The notes under the pieces were generated by a model, which was not told the DNA's origin, searched no databases, and saw only the letters and a list, made by a program, of their open reading frames with translations. Source: Planctomycetaceae bacterium (lineage in GTDB: Bacteria; Planctomycetota; Planctomycetia; Planctomycetales; Planctomycetaceae). Taken from it: a stretch of 44,798 bases of DNA. The translations under genes were made by a program, and so were the position numbers. How positions within the stretch are numbered: position 1 is the first letter of the stretch; the number at the start of each line of letters is the position of its first letter. Positions 18,001 through 26,096 of this stretch are shown here, in pieces. The stretch is from the NCBI GenBank assembly GCA_020426325.1, contig JAGQQG010000050.1, forward strand, positions 1 to 44,798, given 5' to 3'.

Positions 18001-19137
18001 TTAGCATATGACGGTTTCGTCGATTTTTGGGGTTATAGCGCCTTCGACGAACACGTCGTTTCCCATTTTTAGGAAAGTTGGAGACTCAAGGTGAAATGCG
18101 TCAGAAATTCGGTCACGGCCAGATCCAGCAATGGGTGACAGGCTGAGTCGTCCCCCAAGAAGCTTTGGGGCAATAAACACATGAGCCCAGTCGATCGCTT
18201 TCGCATCCAGGCATGACCCCAGCACCTCGCTTCCCCCCTCAACCATCACGTTTGTCATTCGACGACGTCCCAGTTCGTCGAGAATCCAATCCCATTGAGG
18301 ACGCTGATCAGAGGACTCAGGGCATTGGAGGACTTCGACCCCTGTTTTTCTCAGAGAATTGATGGATTCGACCTTCGCCAGTGAGCCACAGAACAACAAC
18401 ACCGGAGTTTCACGTGCGGTGCTAGCCAGCTTGGACTCAACAGGCAGCCGGGCTGCACTGTCGAGCACAATCCGTGTGGGAGTGCGTGGTCCTGCCGGGC
18501 GTGCAGTCAACTCCGGGTCGTCTGCGAGTACTGTCCCGATCCCGACGATAATAGCGTCCATTCGGCCACGCAATTTGTGAACGTGGGATCGAGATTCTTC
18601 GCCGGAAATCCATTTGGAATCACCGGTTCGGGTGGCGATCCGCCCGTCCAGTGTCATCGCCCACTTGGCATGGACAAACGGTCGCCCTTGGGTCATCAGC
18701 TTGGTGAAAGGAGCGAGGAGTGCTCGTGCCTCCTGGCCCAGGAGCCCGACTTCAACCTCGATGCCTGCTTCCCGCAGCCGCTGAATTCCCTTGATGCCGT
18801 CATGGGTGGCTGGATCCTCCGTGGCCACAATCACGCGATTAATGCCCTCCCCGATAATGGCGTCACAGCAGGGGGGAGTCTGGCCGTGATGATTACAGGG
18901 CTCCAATGTCACAAACAACTGGCCACCACGGGTGGACTCACCAGCCATGCTGAATGCATTGACCTCAGCATGAGGACCGCCAAAACGCTCGTGATAGCCT
19001 TCACCAAGCAGACGGAGCGAATCGTCAACAATAACCGCCCCGACAGGCGGATTTGGCTCGACCGCACCCAATCCTTGAGCAGCCAGCTCCAGAGCATGGC
19101 GCATGACGGCTTCCGGACTGGAGAATGTCATGGTCAC
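18001..19137 (-). CDS. ribD: Riboflavin biosynthesis bifunctional deaminase/reductase
   Basis: Catalyses two steps of riboflavin synthesis: deamination of the diaminopyrimidine intermediate, then reduction of its ribosyl group. The deaminase half (1 to about 150) has the zinc and catalytic residues: His56 and Glu58 in GGPHAEVNA, and Cys81 and Cys90 in EPCNHHGQTPPC. The reductase half has the substrate segment VHAKWAMTLDGRIATRTGDSKW split over about 165-190, and VMVEGGSEVLGSCL near 300. Total length of 378 is normal. The start may be the GTG at 19137 or the ATG two codons later. It follows the SEC-C/TPR gene by 44 bases on the same strand. No other rib gene is in the window. Confidence 0.95.
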   Translation of the reverse strand: MTMTFSSPEAVMRHALELAAQGLGAVEPNPPVGAVIVDDSLRLLGEGYHERFGGPHAEVNAFSMAGESTRGGQLFVTLEPCNHHGQTPPCCDAIIGEGINRVIVATEDPATHDGIKGIQRLREAGIEVEVGLLGQEARALLAPFTKLMTQGRPFVHAKWAMTLDGRIATRTGDSKWISGEESRSHVHKLRGRMDAIIVGIGTVLADDPELTARPAGPRTPTRIVLDSAARLPVESKLASTARETPVLLFCGSLAKVESINSLRKTGVEVLQCPESSDQRPQWDWILDELGRRRMTNVMVEGGSEVLGSCLDAKAIDWAHVFIAPKLLGGRLSLSPIAGSGRDRISDAFHLESPTFLKMGNDVFVEGAITPKIDETVIC

Positions 19138-19181
19138 GAGAGCCGCAGCCCTGTTCGTTTTTCGTTATCGAAGTCTCCGGA

Positions 19182-21344
19182 TCAGTCACCATCTCCGGGC
19201 AGCCAGAGTTTCTTCCCGGCAGCTTCCGCAGAACTCGAATGTGGGGGCCGTATCTCTCCAGAGAGGCTACCAGGGGCTGCCGGCGTTACGATTGCAGATT
19301 CCCACGGAGGTGTGATGCCGGCGGTATTCACAATCATCACGAGATACTCGCGTAATTGGGGGAGCTTGGCTCCGTAGTTTTGCCACAGATCGTTCAGCAA
19401 CCCGCTCAATTCAGGGTCGTCAGCATCTTCGATCCGAAGCGTGAGCTCACGCATTTTCCACTCCAGCACATGCTCAAACGGATGCTCTTGGGCAGCAGCA
19501 AGGGCGCGTCCCTTCGCAATCCATCCCAAAGTTTCCTCGTGACGCAGAGCATTTCCACAGACGCTGGCAAGCGTGGCGAGAATCTGTTCGCGGTACTTCC
19601 AGTCATCGGATTCGCTGGTTCGTTGCAGGGCTTCCTGCATGACTTCGTACAGCAGTCGACTGTGCCGAACGAGCGTCGTGCGTTTGATGAGCTGTTCGAG
19701 TTGTTCCTGTGGAAGGCCGCTTGGCTTGACGCGATGGATCTGGGTAATCGTGAGCCCATTCACATTAGTCTTTTCGTCGACATCAATCGGTGCTGGTGGG
19801 CTAATCTGAAAACGTTCCCGCAGGTCGTTCAGATCCAGCATGTAATTGCGAGTGTCAGCATACGCATCGAAGACAATCAGAGCTGCCGCCAAGGCAACTT
19901 TCGCTGCGTCATCGCCGGCTGCTTCCAGGGGAGACCGGTCGCTCAGTGCCTGACAAGGAGTATTTGGCCAGATCTCATTCACGACCTGTTGCCAGCGACT
20001 TTCCGCCATCCTGCGAGCGATCACGGTTGGCGCCTCCGGAGGAACGTAACCTGACCAACGGAGAGGGAGTTCTTCGGGAGAAATACGACCCGTCAGATCG
20101 GTCTCGGGACGCTCGTCCTCCTCTTTCGAAACCGGCTTGGCGAGTGTGCCGACGACACTCATAAATGTATCGACAGCTCGATCGAGTTCAGTGCCTTCAA
20201 GTCCTACCAGAAACGCCTGAGCAGGCTGATCCGCTTGATCGTCACGGTCGAAGATCGTCAAACGGCCATCGATGAGTGGGACTGATTCGAGGCCCCAGTT
20301 TGAGAAATCTTCGCTCTCGCTTATTGCCCTGTCCAGAATGACATAGCGTCCAGCCGGTCCCCCTCCGGTTTCGACATCCGGTCCGTTCTCAAGTCGAGCT
20401 ATCCGTTCATCATCGTCGAGCCGACTGAGGACCTGGCTGACGGATTCCAGGTCGAACCGTTTGAGTCGCATGCGGTGTCCCCGCGTGGGGTCCGTCCGTT
20501 CCAGCAGTTGAGCAAGGACTTCACAATCGACCGCGGTGTCGAAGTCCTCGTATAGCAAAGCTGCTTTCCGAAATGCTTCGACAGCTCGTGAATTGTCCCC
20601 ATCCCAGGCACGGTAAAGGCCAAGTGTGTAGTGCAGATCGGGATTGTTTTCGTGGGACGGGAGCAGTGTGGCGAGTTTATCTGCTGCTTCGGCCCAGCAG
20701 CCGACCGACGAGAGTCGTGCTGCCAGTTTGACCGTTTGCCCATCGTCCCCCTCGACGTTGATGTCAACAGGGTTATGCACACTGCGTAACGGGTAGGGGA
20801 TGCTGCTTTCGCTGTCCAGTGCGACTAAATCTTCAAACAGTTCGCGACGCTGATCATCTCGAGCCAACTTCAATGACAAGACACGGTGCTGTCGCGCGCC
20901 CATGATGGCGCCGGTCGATTCAAAATGATTCGCGACCGCAGAGGCAAGCATCCCGACCAAGTGAGGGAAACCGGACATACTCTGCTTGAAGGCTCGATGG
21001 ACGGCTCGCTTGCACTCCGGATAGCCGTCAGCGTTGAACGAGGCCAATGCATAAAGCACGTTCGCGAACGGCTGTTGAGGATGCTCCTTGAGCAGTGGCG
21101 CGAGCACGCGTTTCGCTTCGTCGGCCCTGTCTTCATTGATCAGCGTTGATGCCAGCAGTGTTCGAACCCACTGGCTGTCCTGATGCGTCTCCAGAAGTTT
21201 CTCGAGGCTCTGCAGGGCCATTCGGGGCTGATTGTTGGCGAGCAGTCGCTCAATCTTTCCCATCTCCGGAGCGACATCGATGCAACAGAACTTCAATTTG
21301 TTGCCGGAACCGCAGGGACACAGTTCATAAGGATCTCGATCCAT
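19182..21344 (-). CDS. SEC-C motif and TPR-like helical-repeat protein
   Basis: A 720-residue soluble protein. The ATG at 21344 is preferred: AAGGA lies eight bases upstream, and the SEC-C zinc motif then sits at the very N-terminus (Cys9, Cys11, Cys20, Cys21 in ELCPCGSGNKLKFCC). In SecA the motif is at the C-terminus. TPR-like helical pairs follow (for example MALQSLEKLLETH, ADEAKRVLAPLLKEHP, PDLHYTLGLYRAWDGDNSRAVEAFRKAALLYE). The second half is helical and acidic with no known domain. Such proteins are common in planctomycetes and have no assigned role. Protein binding is likely from the TPRs (inference). The gene is upstream of ribD, 44 bases apart. Confidence 0.82.
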   Translation of the reverse strand: MDRDPYELCPCGSGNKLKFCCIDVAPEMGKIERLLANNQPRMALQSLEKLLETHQDSQWVRTLLASTLINEDRADEAKRVLAPLLKEHPQQPFANVLYALASFNADGYPECKRAVHRAFKQSMSGFPHLVGMLASAVANHFESTGAIMGARQHRVLSLKLARDDQRRELFEDLVALDSESSIPYPLRSVHNPVDINVEGDDGQTVKLAARLSSVGCWAEAADKLATLLPSHENNPDLHYTLGLYRAWDGDNSRAVEAFRKAALLYEDFDTAVDCEVLAQLLERTDPTRGHRMRLKRFDLESVSQVLSRLDDDERIARLENGPDVETGGGPAGRYVILDRAISESEDFSNWGLESVPLIDGRLTIFDRDDQADQPAQAFLVGLEGTELDRAVDTFMSVVGTLAKPVSKEEDERPETDLTGRISPEELPLRWSGYVPPEAPTVIARRMAESRWQQVVNEIWPNTPCQALSDRSPLEAAGDDAAKVALAAALIVFDAYADTRNYMLDLNDLRERFQISPPAPIDVDEKTNVNGLTITQIHRVKPSGLPQEQLEQLIKRTTLVRHSRLLYEVMQEALQRTSESDDWKYREQILATLASVCGNALRHEETLGWIAKGRALAAAQEHPFEHVLEWKMRELTLRIEDADDPELSGLLNDLWQNYGAKLPQLREYLVMIVNTAGITPPWESAIVTPAAPGSLSGEIRPPHSSSAEAAGKKLWLPGDGD

Positions 21345-21578
21345 CTCGACATTCCTTGGTTGGGTTGTATGAATAAAGGTGATCCCACGATCGCGCACGA
21401 CCGCAGTCATCTGCTACATATGAAGATCAAAGGAAATTGCTGAGCCAGTCAGCGCAAAAACAACTGTACCGGAACGCTTTGGGGATTCACAGGGCAGGGA
21501 AATCTCTTGCCTCTCTGGGTGGCGAGAGAACTGCGATCGCGCCATACTTCGCCCTGCGTCTGAACCAGGAGAGAACAC

Positions 21579-22313
21579 ATGCGTCGCGAGGTCCGAAAAA
21601 TTGGCGATCTGACTTGCAGGATCGTCTGTCCCGACAACAACCAGGCTGTGTCCGGCATTGTCATTTTATGCCACGGCTTCGGTGCACCCGGCGATGACCT
21701 CGTCGGTTTGGCTGATGCGATGATCCGCCTGATGCCAGAACTGGGCGAGCGGATTCAGTTTGTCTTTCCCGAAGCTCCACTCACCATCCCGGAAGTCCCC
21801 GGGGGACGGGCCTGGTGGCCGATTGACATGATGGAGATGCAGTTGGCCATCATGAAGGGCACCTTTCGCGAAATGCGACAGGCAGTTCCCGAGCAGATGC
21901 CGCAAGCTCGCGAAAAACTACAGAAGATCGTCGATCAGTTGAGCGAGGAGACCGGTGTGCCGGTCTCTCGATTTGTGCTCGGGGGCTTCTCGCAGGGAAG
22001 CATGCTTGCGACGGACCTCACCCTCCGCCTGCCGGAAGGACCCGCAGCCCTGCTGATCTATTCAGGGACACTCCTCGCGGAACCAGAGTGGCGGAAACTT
22101 TCCCCCAGTCGGGCTGCATTGCCTGTTCTGCAAAGTCATGGCACGGTGGACCCCATCCTTCCCTTTGAGGCGGCCAAGTGGCTCAAAGACCTCCTTACCG
22201 ACTCTGGACTCGACGTCGAGTTCATTCCGTTTCAGGGAGTCCACACGATCCCGTTCGAGGCGCTCGAATCATCCGCCAGGCTGATCGATCAGGTCATCGA
22301 CTCGCAGGAGTAA
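21579..22313 (+). CDS. Phospholipase/carboxylesterase-type serine hydrolase
   Basis: An alpha/beta hydrolase of the Abhydrolase_2 group (YpfH/acyl-protein thioesterase-like), 244 residues, cytoplasmic. The catalytic triad is visible: Ser138 in GGFSQGS, Asp191 in HGTVDPILPF and His222 in GVHTIP. The oxyanion region is LCHGFGAPGDD (30-40). These enzymes hydrolyse short acyl esters or lysophospholipids; the natural substrate is not known. AGGAGAG lies about seven bases before the ATG. It starts a plus-strand run with the membrane protein at 22408 and the ABC ATPase at 24826. Confidence 0.9.
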   Translation: MRREVRKIGDLTCRIVCPDNNQAVSGIVILCHGFGAPGDDLVGLADAMIRLMPELGERIQFVFPEAPLTIPEVPGGRAWWPIDMMEMQLAIMKGTFREMRQAVPEQMPQAREKLQKIVDQLSEETGVPVSRFVLGGFSQGSMLATDLTLRLPEGPAALLIYSGTLLAEPEWRKLSPSRAALPVLQSHGTVDPILPFEAAKWLKDLLTDSGLDVEFIPFQGVHTIPFEALESSARLIDQVIDSQE

Positions 22314-22407
22314 GAGAGAATTCTGCAGCCACAGCGGATGATGCTAACGTTTGCTGGTCGAGTTACGTATGATATGTGATTCTTTTCCTCGCGGTTGATT
22401 CTCTTTT

Positions 22408-24774
22408 GTGATTCCTTTGGAAATACCTCCGGTGAGACTCCGTTCGTCTGTATGTTCTCGATGTCAGTCGGCGTTCTCCGACGATCCCAGATCAAATGAT
22501 CACTTCTGGCGTGTTTTGTCCCGGACTGCCAGAGGCACTGCCACGCTTGTTTGGCCCCTTCTTTTGCTTTTGAGCGGATCAGGGATCACTCTCGCTCAGG
22601 AAGCAGTTCCGCCAGATAAACTCACGATCGAACGAGTGATCGTCGGCATCGACGGGCATTATCGCGTGGGGAGATGGACTCCCATCTCGGTCACTTTTGA
22701 AGGCGAGTTTTCATCGCCGGTTGAACTGAACGTCTGGGTCCCGGACGCAGATGGTCATCTGACGAAGCAGCCCTCGGAGTTACTCACATTTGCGGGGAGT
22801 GGCCCTCATACCATTGAGTCTGTGTTTCGCACAGGACGGATGGACGGGGTGATTCGTGTCGAACTTGTCTCAGACAGCAAGGTTGTCGCCTCCCATCTGA
22901 TTCAGGCACTGGCTGAGACCGACAGTGAAAAAGTCGTGATTCACCCTCCACATACACTCCATTCGGAATTCTGGGTCCTGCTGGGGCCGTCTTCCGGATT
23001 CGAGCAGGCTGCAGAGAATCTCAACCTGCGAGACGCCTCCCCTCGAAATCGCGATCAACCTCCCGTGACCGTCATTCCGCTGGCGTCTCCGGATTCCATT
23101 CCCAAGGTGCGAGACGGCCTGGATGCAGTGGATGTGGTGACAGTCACCGGACCACAAAATTTGGACGAATCAACGGACCTCGCGCTGCGTCGCTGGGTCG
23201 AACTGGGGGGGCATCTGGTCATTTCGATCGGAGAAGAGCAGGATTGGGCCGCAAGTCCTCTCTCTTCCTGGGTGCCGATTCGAGTGCTTGGCGACTATGA
23301 CGTGAATGATCTGAGTGGCTTGACCGCCAGACTCACTCGACCAGACCGATTTCGCAGCGGACGTTATCAGGCTTTGCGAATCGAGTATCCGTCCGGAGAA
23401 ACACTCGCGGACAGCCGTGACGGCCCTCTGTGGGTGCGTCTGCCCTATCAGTTCGGGAGGGTCACTTTCTTGGGGATGAACCTCAGCGAACGTCCATTCC
23501 TCGGATGGGATACGCTCCCACAGCTGGCCGAATTATTGGTGGATCACCAGCGGTCCGGCTCGCGAAATCGGCGGGAAACGGGTGTCGCTCAACTCTCCAG
23601 GACCGGCGTCTCTGACCTCTCGACACAACTTGCAGTTGCCGTCGACCAATTCCCTCAATCAGAAACGCAGTCAAACTGGACCACGATGGGGCTGGTGATC
23701 CTCTATCTCTTGATCATCGGTCCGATTGACTACCTGATCGTGCATTACATCCTCCGTCGTCCTCAATTGACGTGGGTGACATTTCCATTGATCGTCATTG
23801 CCACTGCGTACTTTGCGACATCGTCAGCTCGCGGCAGTCATGCGACCACGATGACTTCGAATCAAGTCAACCTGATGGATCTCGACGTCGGTTCCGGCAT
23901 GACACGCACCACGGTCTGGTCGTCCTTTGTGAGTCCGGAGTCGAAACGCTATTCCCTGGAGGCTGAGTTTTTCCCGGCTGCCACTCAAGACGAGAAGTCC
24001 CCCGACGAGTTTTCACCCACTCCAGCGACACGTCTTGGCTGGCTGGGTATTCCGGAGAACGGCTATCGCGGGATGTATCGCTCGGGGGGACTGGCGTTTG
24101 CCAAGCCTCGATACGAATTCGCTCCCGGGCTGACCTCAATCGAAAATGTCCCCGTCAACATCTGGTCATCGTCCAGCGTCATGGCGACTCAGATCGATCG
24201 GATAACTTCGCCGACGGAGTTGATTGAGAGTCACCTCGAAGACCGGGGCGGGCAACTGGAAGGGGAGGTTACCAATCACTTGCCGGTTCCCATCGAGGAC
24301 TGGTTCATTGCTCATCAGAACCTCGTCTATTACTCCAAACCGAGATCGGCCTCTGAGGCGGACAAGACGTTTGAATCGGGAGGCACCTTGCGAATCTCCC
24401 GCGAGCGTTATTCCCCCAATGTGCTCCGGAACTATCTCACCGGCGTGGCCAGTGTGACGCTCAAGGTCGATGGGGAGAAGTTCGACAAAGTGGCAGCCGC
24501 ACGTGATACGTACGATCCGCTCAGCCGGGACCTCTATCGGCTTTTTCGATCGGTGACGTTCTACCGGTCCGCTGGAGGGGAAGAGTTCACGTCCCTGAGA
24601 AATGACCAGTTGGAACATTATGATCTGTCCCCACTGTTGCCTCTCGATCGGGCGGTGCTCTTCGGACGCGTTTCGCTCCCGGTTGCCAACGTCATTGTCG
24701 ACGGTCAGCCGTTGCAGCCGAACGAATCGGAGACGTTCATCCGGATCGTGCTGCCGGTTGAATCATCCCGCTGA
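22408..24774 (+). CDS. Large exported membrane protein linked to an ABC ATPase
   Basis: I know the architecture but no firm name. It has an N-terminal hydrophobic segment (about 44-62, ending in an AQEA-like cleavage site). A long exported region of strand-rich character follows, including a Rossmann-like stretch (AVDVVTVTGPQNLDESTDLALRR split over about 240-265, then GGHLVISIGEE) like those seen in glutamine-amidotransferase-fold proteins beside ABC transporters. Two adjacent membrane helices are at about 428-449 (GLVILYLLIIGPIDYLIV) and 455-475. The C-terminal beta-rich part covers about 500-788. The GTG at 22408 has no good Shine-Dalgarno; a start nearer the signal segment is possible. It is 51 bases upstream of the ABC ATPase gene and probably works with it. 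Confidence 0.75.
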   Translation: MIPLEIPPVRLRSSVCSRCQSAFSDDPRSNDHFWRVLSRTARGTATLVWPLLLLLSGSGITLAQEAVPPDKLTIERVIVGIDGHYRVGRWTPISVTFEGEFSSPVELNVWVPDADGHLTKQPSELLTFAGSGPHTIESVFRTGRMDGVIRVELVSDSKVVASHLIQALAETDSEKVVIHPPHTLHSEFWVLLGPSSGFEQAAENLNLRDASPRNRDQPPVTVIPLASPDSIPKVRDGLDAVDVVTVTGPQNLDESTDLALRRWVELGGHLVISIGEEQDWAASPLSSWVPIRVLGDYDVNDLSGLTARLTRPDRFRSGRYQALRIEYPSGETLADSRDGPLWVRLPYQFGRVTFLGMNLSERPFLGWDTLPQLAELLVDHQRSGSRNRRETGVAQLSRTGVSDLSTQLAVAVDQFPQSETQSNWTTMGLVILYLLIIGPIDYLIVHYILRRPQLTWVTFPLIVIATAYFATSSARGSHATTMTSNQVNLMDLDVGSGMTRTTVWSSFVSPESKRYSLEAEFFPAATQDEKSPDEFSPTPATRLGWLGIPENGYRGMYRSGGLAFAKPRYEFAPGLTSIENVPVNIWSSSSVMATQIDRITSPTELIESHLEDRGGQLEGEVTNHLPVPIEDWFIAHQNLVYYSKPRSASEADKTFESGGTLRISRERYSPNVLRNYLTGVASVTLKVDGEKFDKVAAARDTYDPLSRDLYRLFRSVTFYRSAGGEEFTSLRNDQLEHYDLSPLLPLDRAVLFGRVSLPVANVIVDGQPLQPNESETFIRIVLPVESSR

Positions 24775-24825
24775 CTTGATTCTCGTGACTGTTCCATACC
24801 TCACCTCTCGTTTGGATTTCGACTC

Positions 24826-25797
24826 GTGATTGAAACCCGCAAGTTGACCAAGACCTACGGTCGCCTGATTGCTGCCAATGAGATCAACCTCAAGCTCGAA
24901 GAGGGGGACGTCTTCGGCTTTATCGGTCCGAACGGTTCCGGCAAGACGACCACGATGCGGATGATCGCCACCCTGCTCAACCCGGACTACGGCGAGTGTT
25001 ATGTCTGCGGGAAGTCGATCTATACCCATCCCGAGGAGATCCGGCGACTCGTCGGGTTCATGCCGGACTTCTTCGGCGTGTACGACGATATGACCGTGAT
25101 GGAGTATCTGGAATTCTTTGCTGCCACGTACCGCATTAACGGCCCCGGCCGTCGCAAGGTCTGTGAAGAGAAGCTCGAACTGGTCGACATGTCTTTCAAG
25201 CGTGATGCGATGGTCAATCAGCTCTCTCGCGGGCAGACACAGCGCATCGGACTGGCACGCACACTCCTCCACGAACCTCAAGTCCTGCTGCTCGACGAAC
25301 CGGCCAGCGGTCTCGACCCGCGTGCCCGGATCGAGATTCGTCAGTTGCTCAAACGTCTCGGTGAGATGAACAAAACGGTCATCGTTTCGTCACACATTCT
25401 GCCGGAGCTCGCAGACGTCTGTACTCGTGTGGGGATGATCGAGAAAGGGGTGATGCAGGTCGACGGCTACGTCAATGAAGTCATGCAGAAGGCGCGGCAG
25501 GCGATCATTCTGCACATCCAGGTCACCGGCGACACGGAAGCTGCGGCAAAGATCCTCGAACAACTGGATGTGGTCGAGTCGGTCGACATCGTGCAACCGG
25601 TCGCGACTCCCCGACTGCTGAGCCGCTCCGGGGTGGCCAGTCCGACGATGCACGTCCGCCTGCACCCGAACACGGACGACTACAGCGATCTCCCCTCCGC
25701 CCTCATCAACGCCGGTCATCACCTCAAACTCTTCCGCGAGGAAGAGGTGAACCTCGAAACGGCCTTCATGGAGCTGACCAAAGGCACGCAGCAATAA
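24826..25797 (+). CDS. ABC transporter ATP-binding protein
   Basis: A 323-residue ATPase subunit. It has Walker A GPNGSGKTT (34-42), the MPDFFGVYDDMT segment after the Q-loop position (79-90), the signature LSRGQ (133-137), Walker B LLLDEP (154-159), the D-loop SGLDP and the switch His190. The C-terminal 100 residues are the extension common in ABC-2 type export ATPases. The start is GTG. The permease usually found next to such ATPases is absent: upstream is the 788-residue membrane protein and downstream the methyltransferase/ATP-grasp gene. The membrane partner may be encoded elsewhere, or the upstream protein may play part of that role. Confidence 0.93.
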   Translation: MIETRKLTKTYGRLIAANEINLKLEEGDVFGFIGPNGSGKTTTMRMIATLLNPDYGECYVCGKSIYTHPEEIRRLVGFMPDFFGVYDDMTVMEYLEFFAATYRINGPGRRKVCEEKLELVDMSFKRDAMVNQLSRGQTQRIGLARTLLHEPQVLLLDEPASGLDPRARIEIRQLLKRLGEMNKTVIVSSHILPELADVCTRVGMIEKGVMQVDGYVNEVMQKARQAIILHIQVTGDTEAAAKILEQLDVVESVDIVQPVATPRLLSRSGVASPTMHVRLHPNTDDYSDLPSALINAGHHLKLFREEEVNLETAFMELTKGTQQ

Positions 25798-26058
25798 GTA
25801 GTTCGGCAAAGGGGGAGACGGCCGGCGATCGGAAGATGTGCTGTTCCCGAGAGCGTCGATCCAGGTCTTTTCTGGCCGTCAATGATTTTCCGTGTACCGG
25901 GGAGATTCTGTGCTCCGGACGCTTGGCGGCTGACCGAGCGAGACATAACATTTCGCGGTTTGTCGTTGCGACGTTGCAACAGCTCAGGGTGTGTTCAGGA
26001 GGGATGCCAGCCGGATCAGAGTGTGCGGTCGGTTTTGATTTTTTGAGCTTCTTTCAAA

Positions 26059-26076
26059 GTCCTGACGCTACAGGAC
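26059..26076 (+). promoter_or_regulatory. Small leader hairpin before the methyltransferase/ATP-grasp gene
   Basis: GTCCTG-ACGCTA-CAGGAC forms a perfect 6-bp stem that ends seven bases before the TGAGGAGAG ribosome binding site. It could affect translation, but the stem is short and chance is a real alternative. The rest of the 299-base gap from 25798 shows no gene. Confidence 0.25.
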
Positions 26077-26096
26077 AACCCTGAGGAGAGAAATAC

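Noticed and set aside
25836-26084. 82-residue plus-strand frame before the methyltransferase/ATP-grasp gene
   Set aside because: No ribosome binding site, no membrane or domain pattern, and the composition resembles non-coding sequence.
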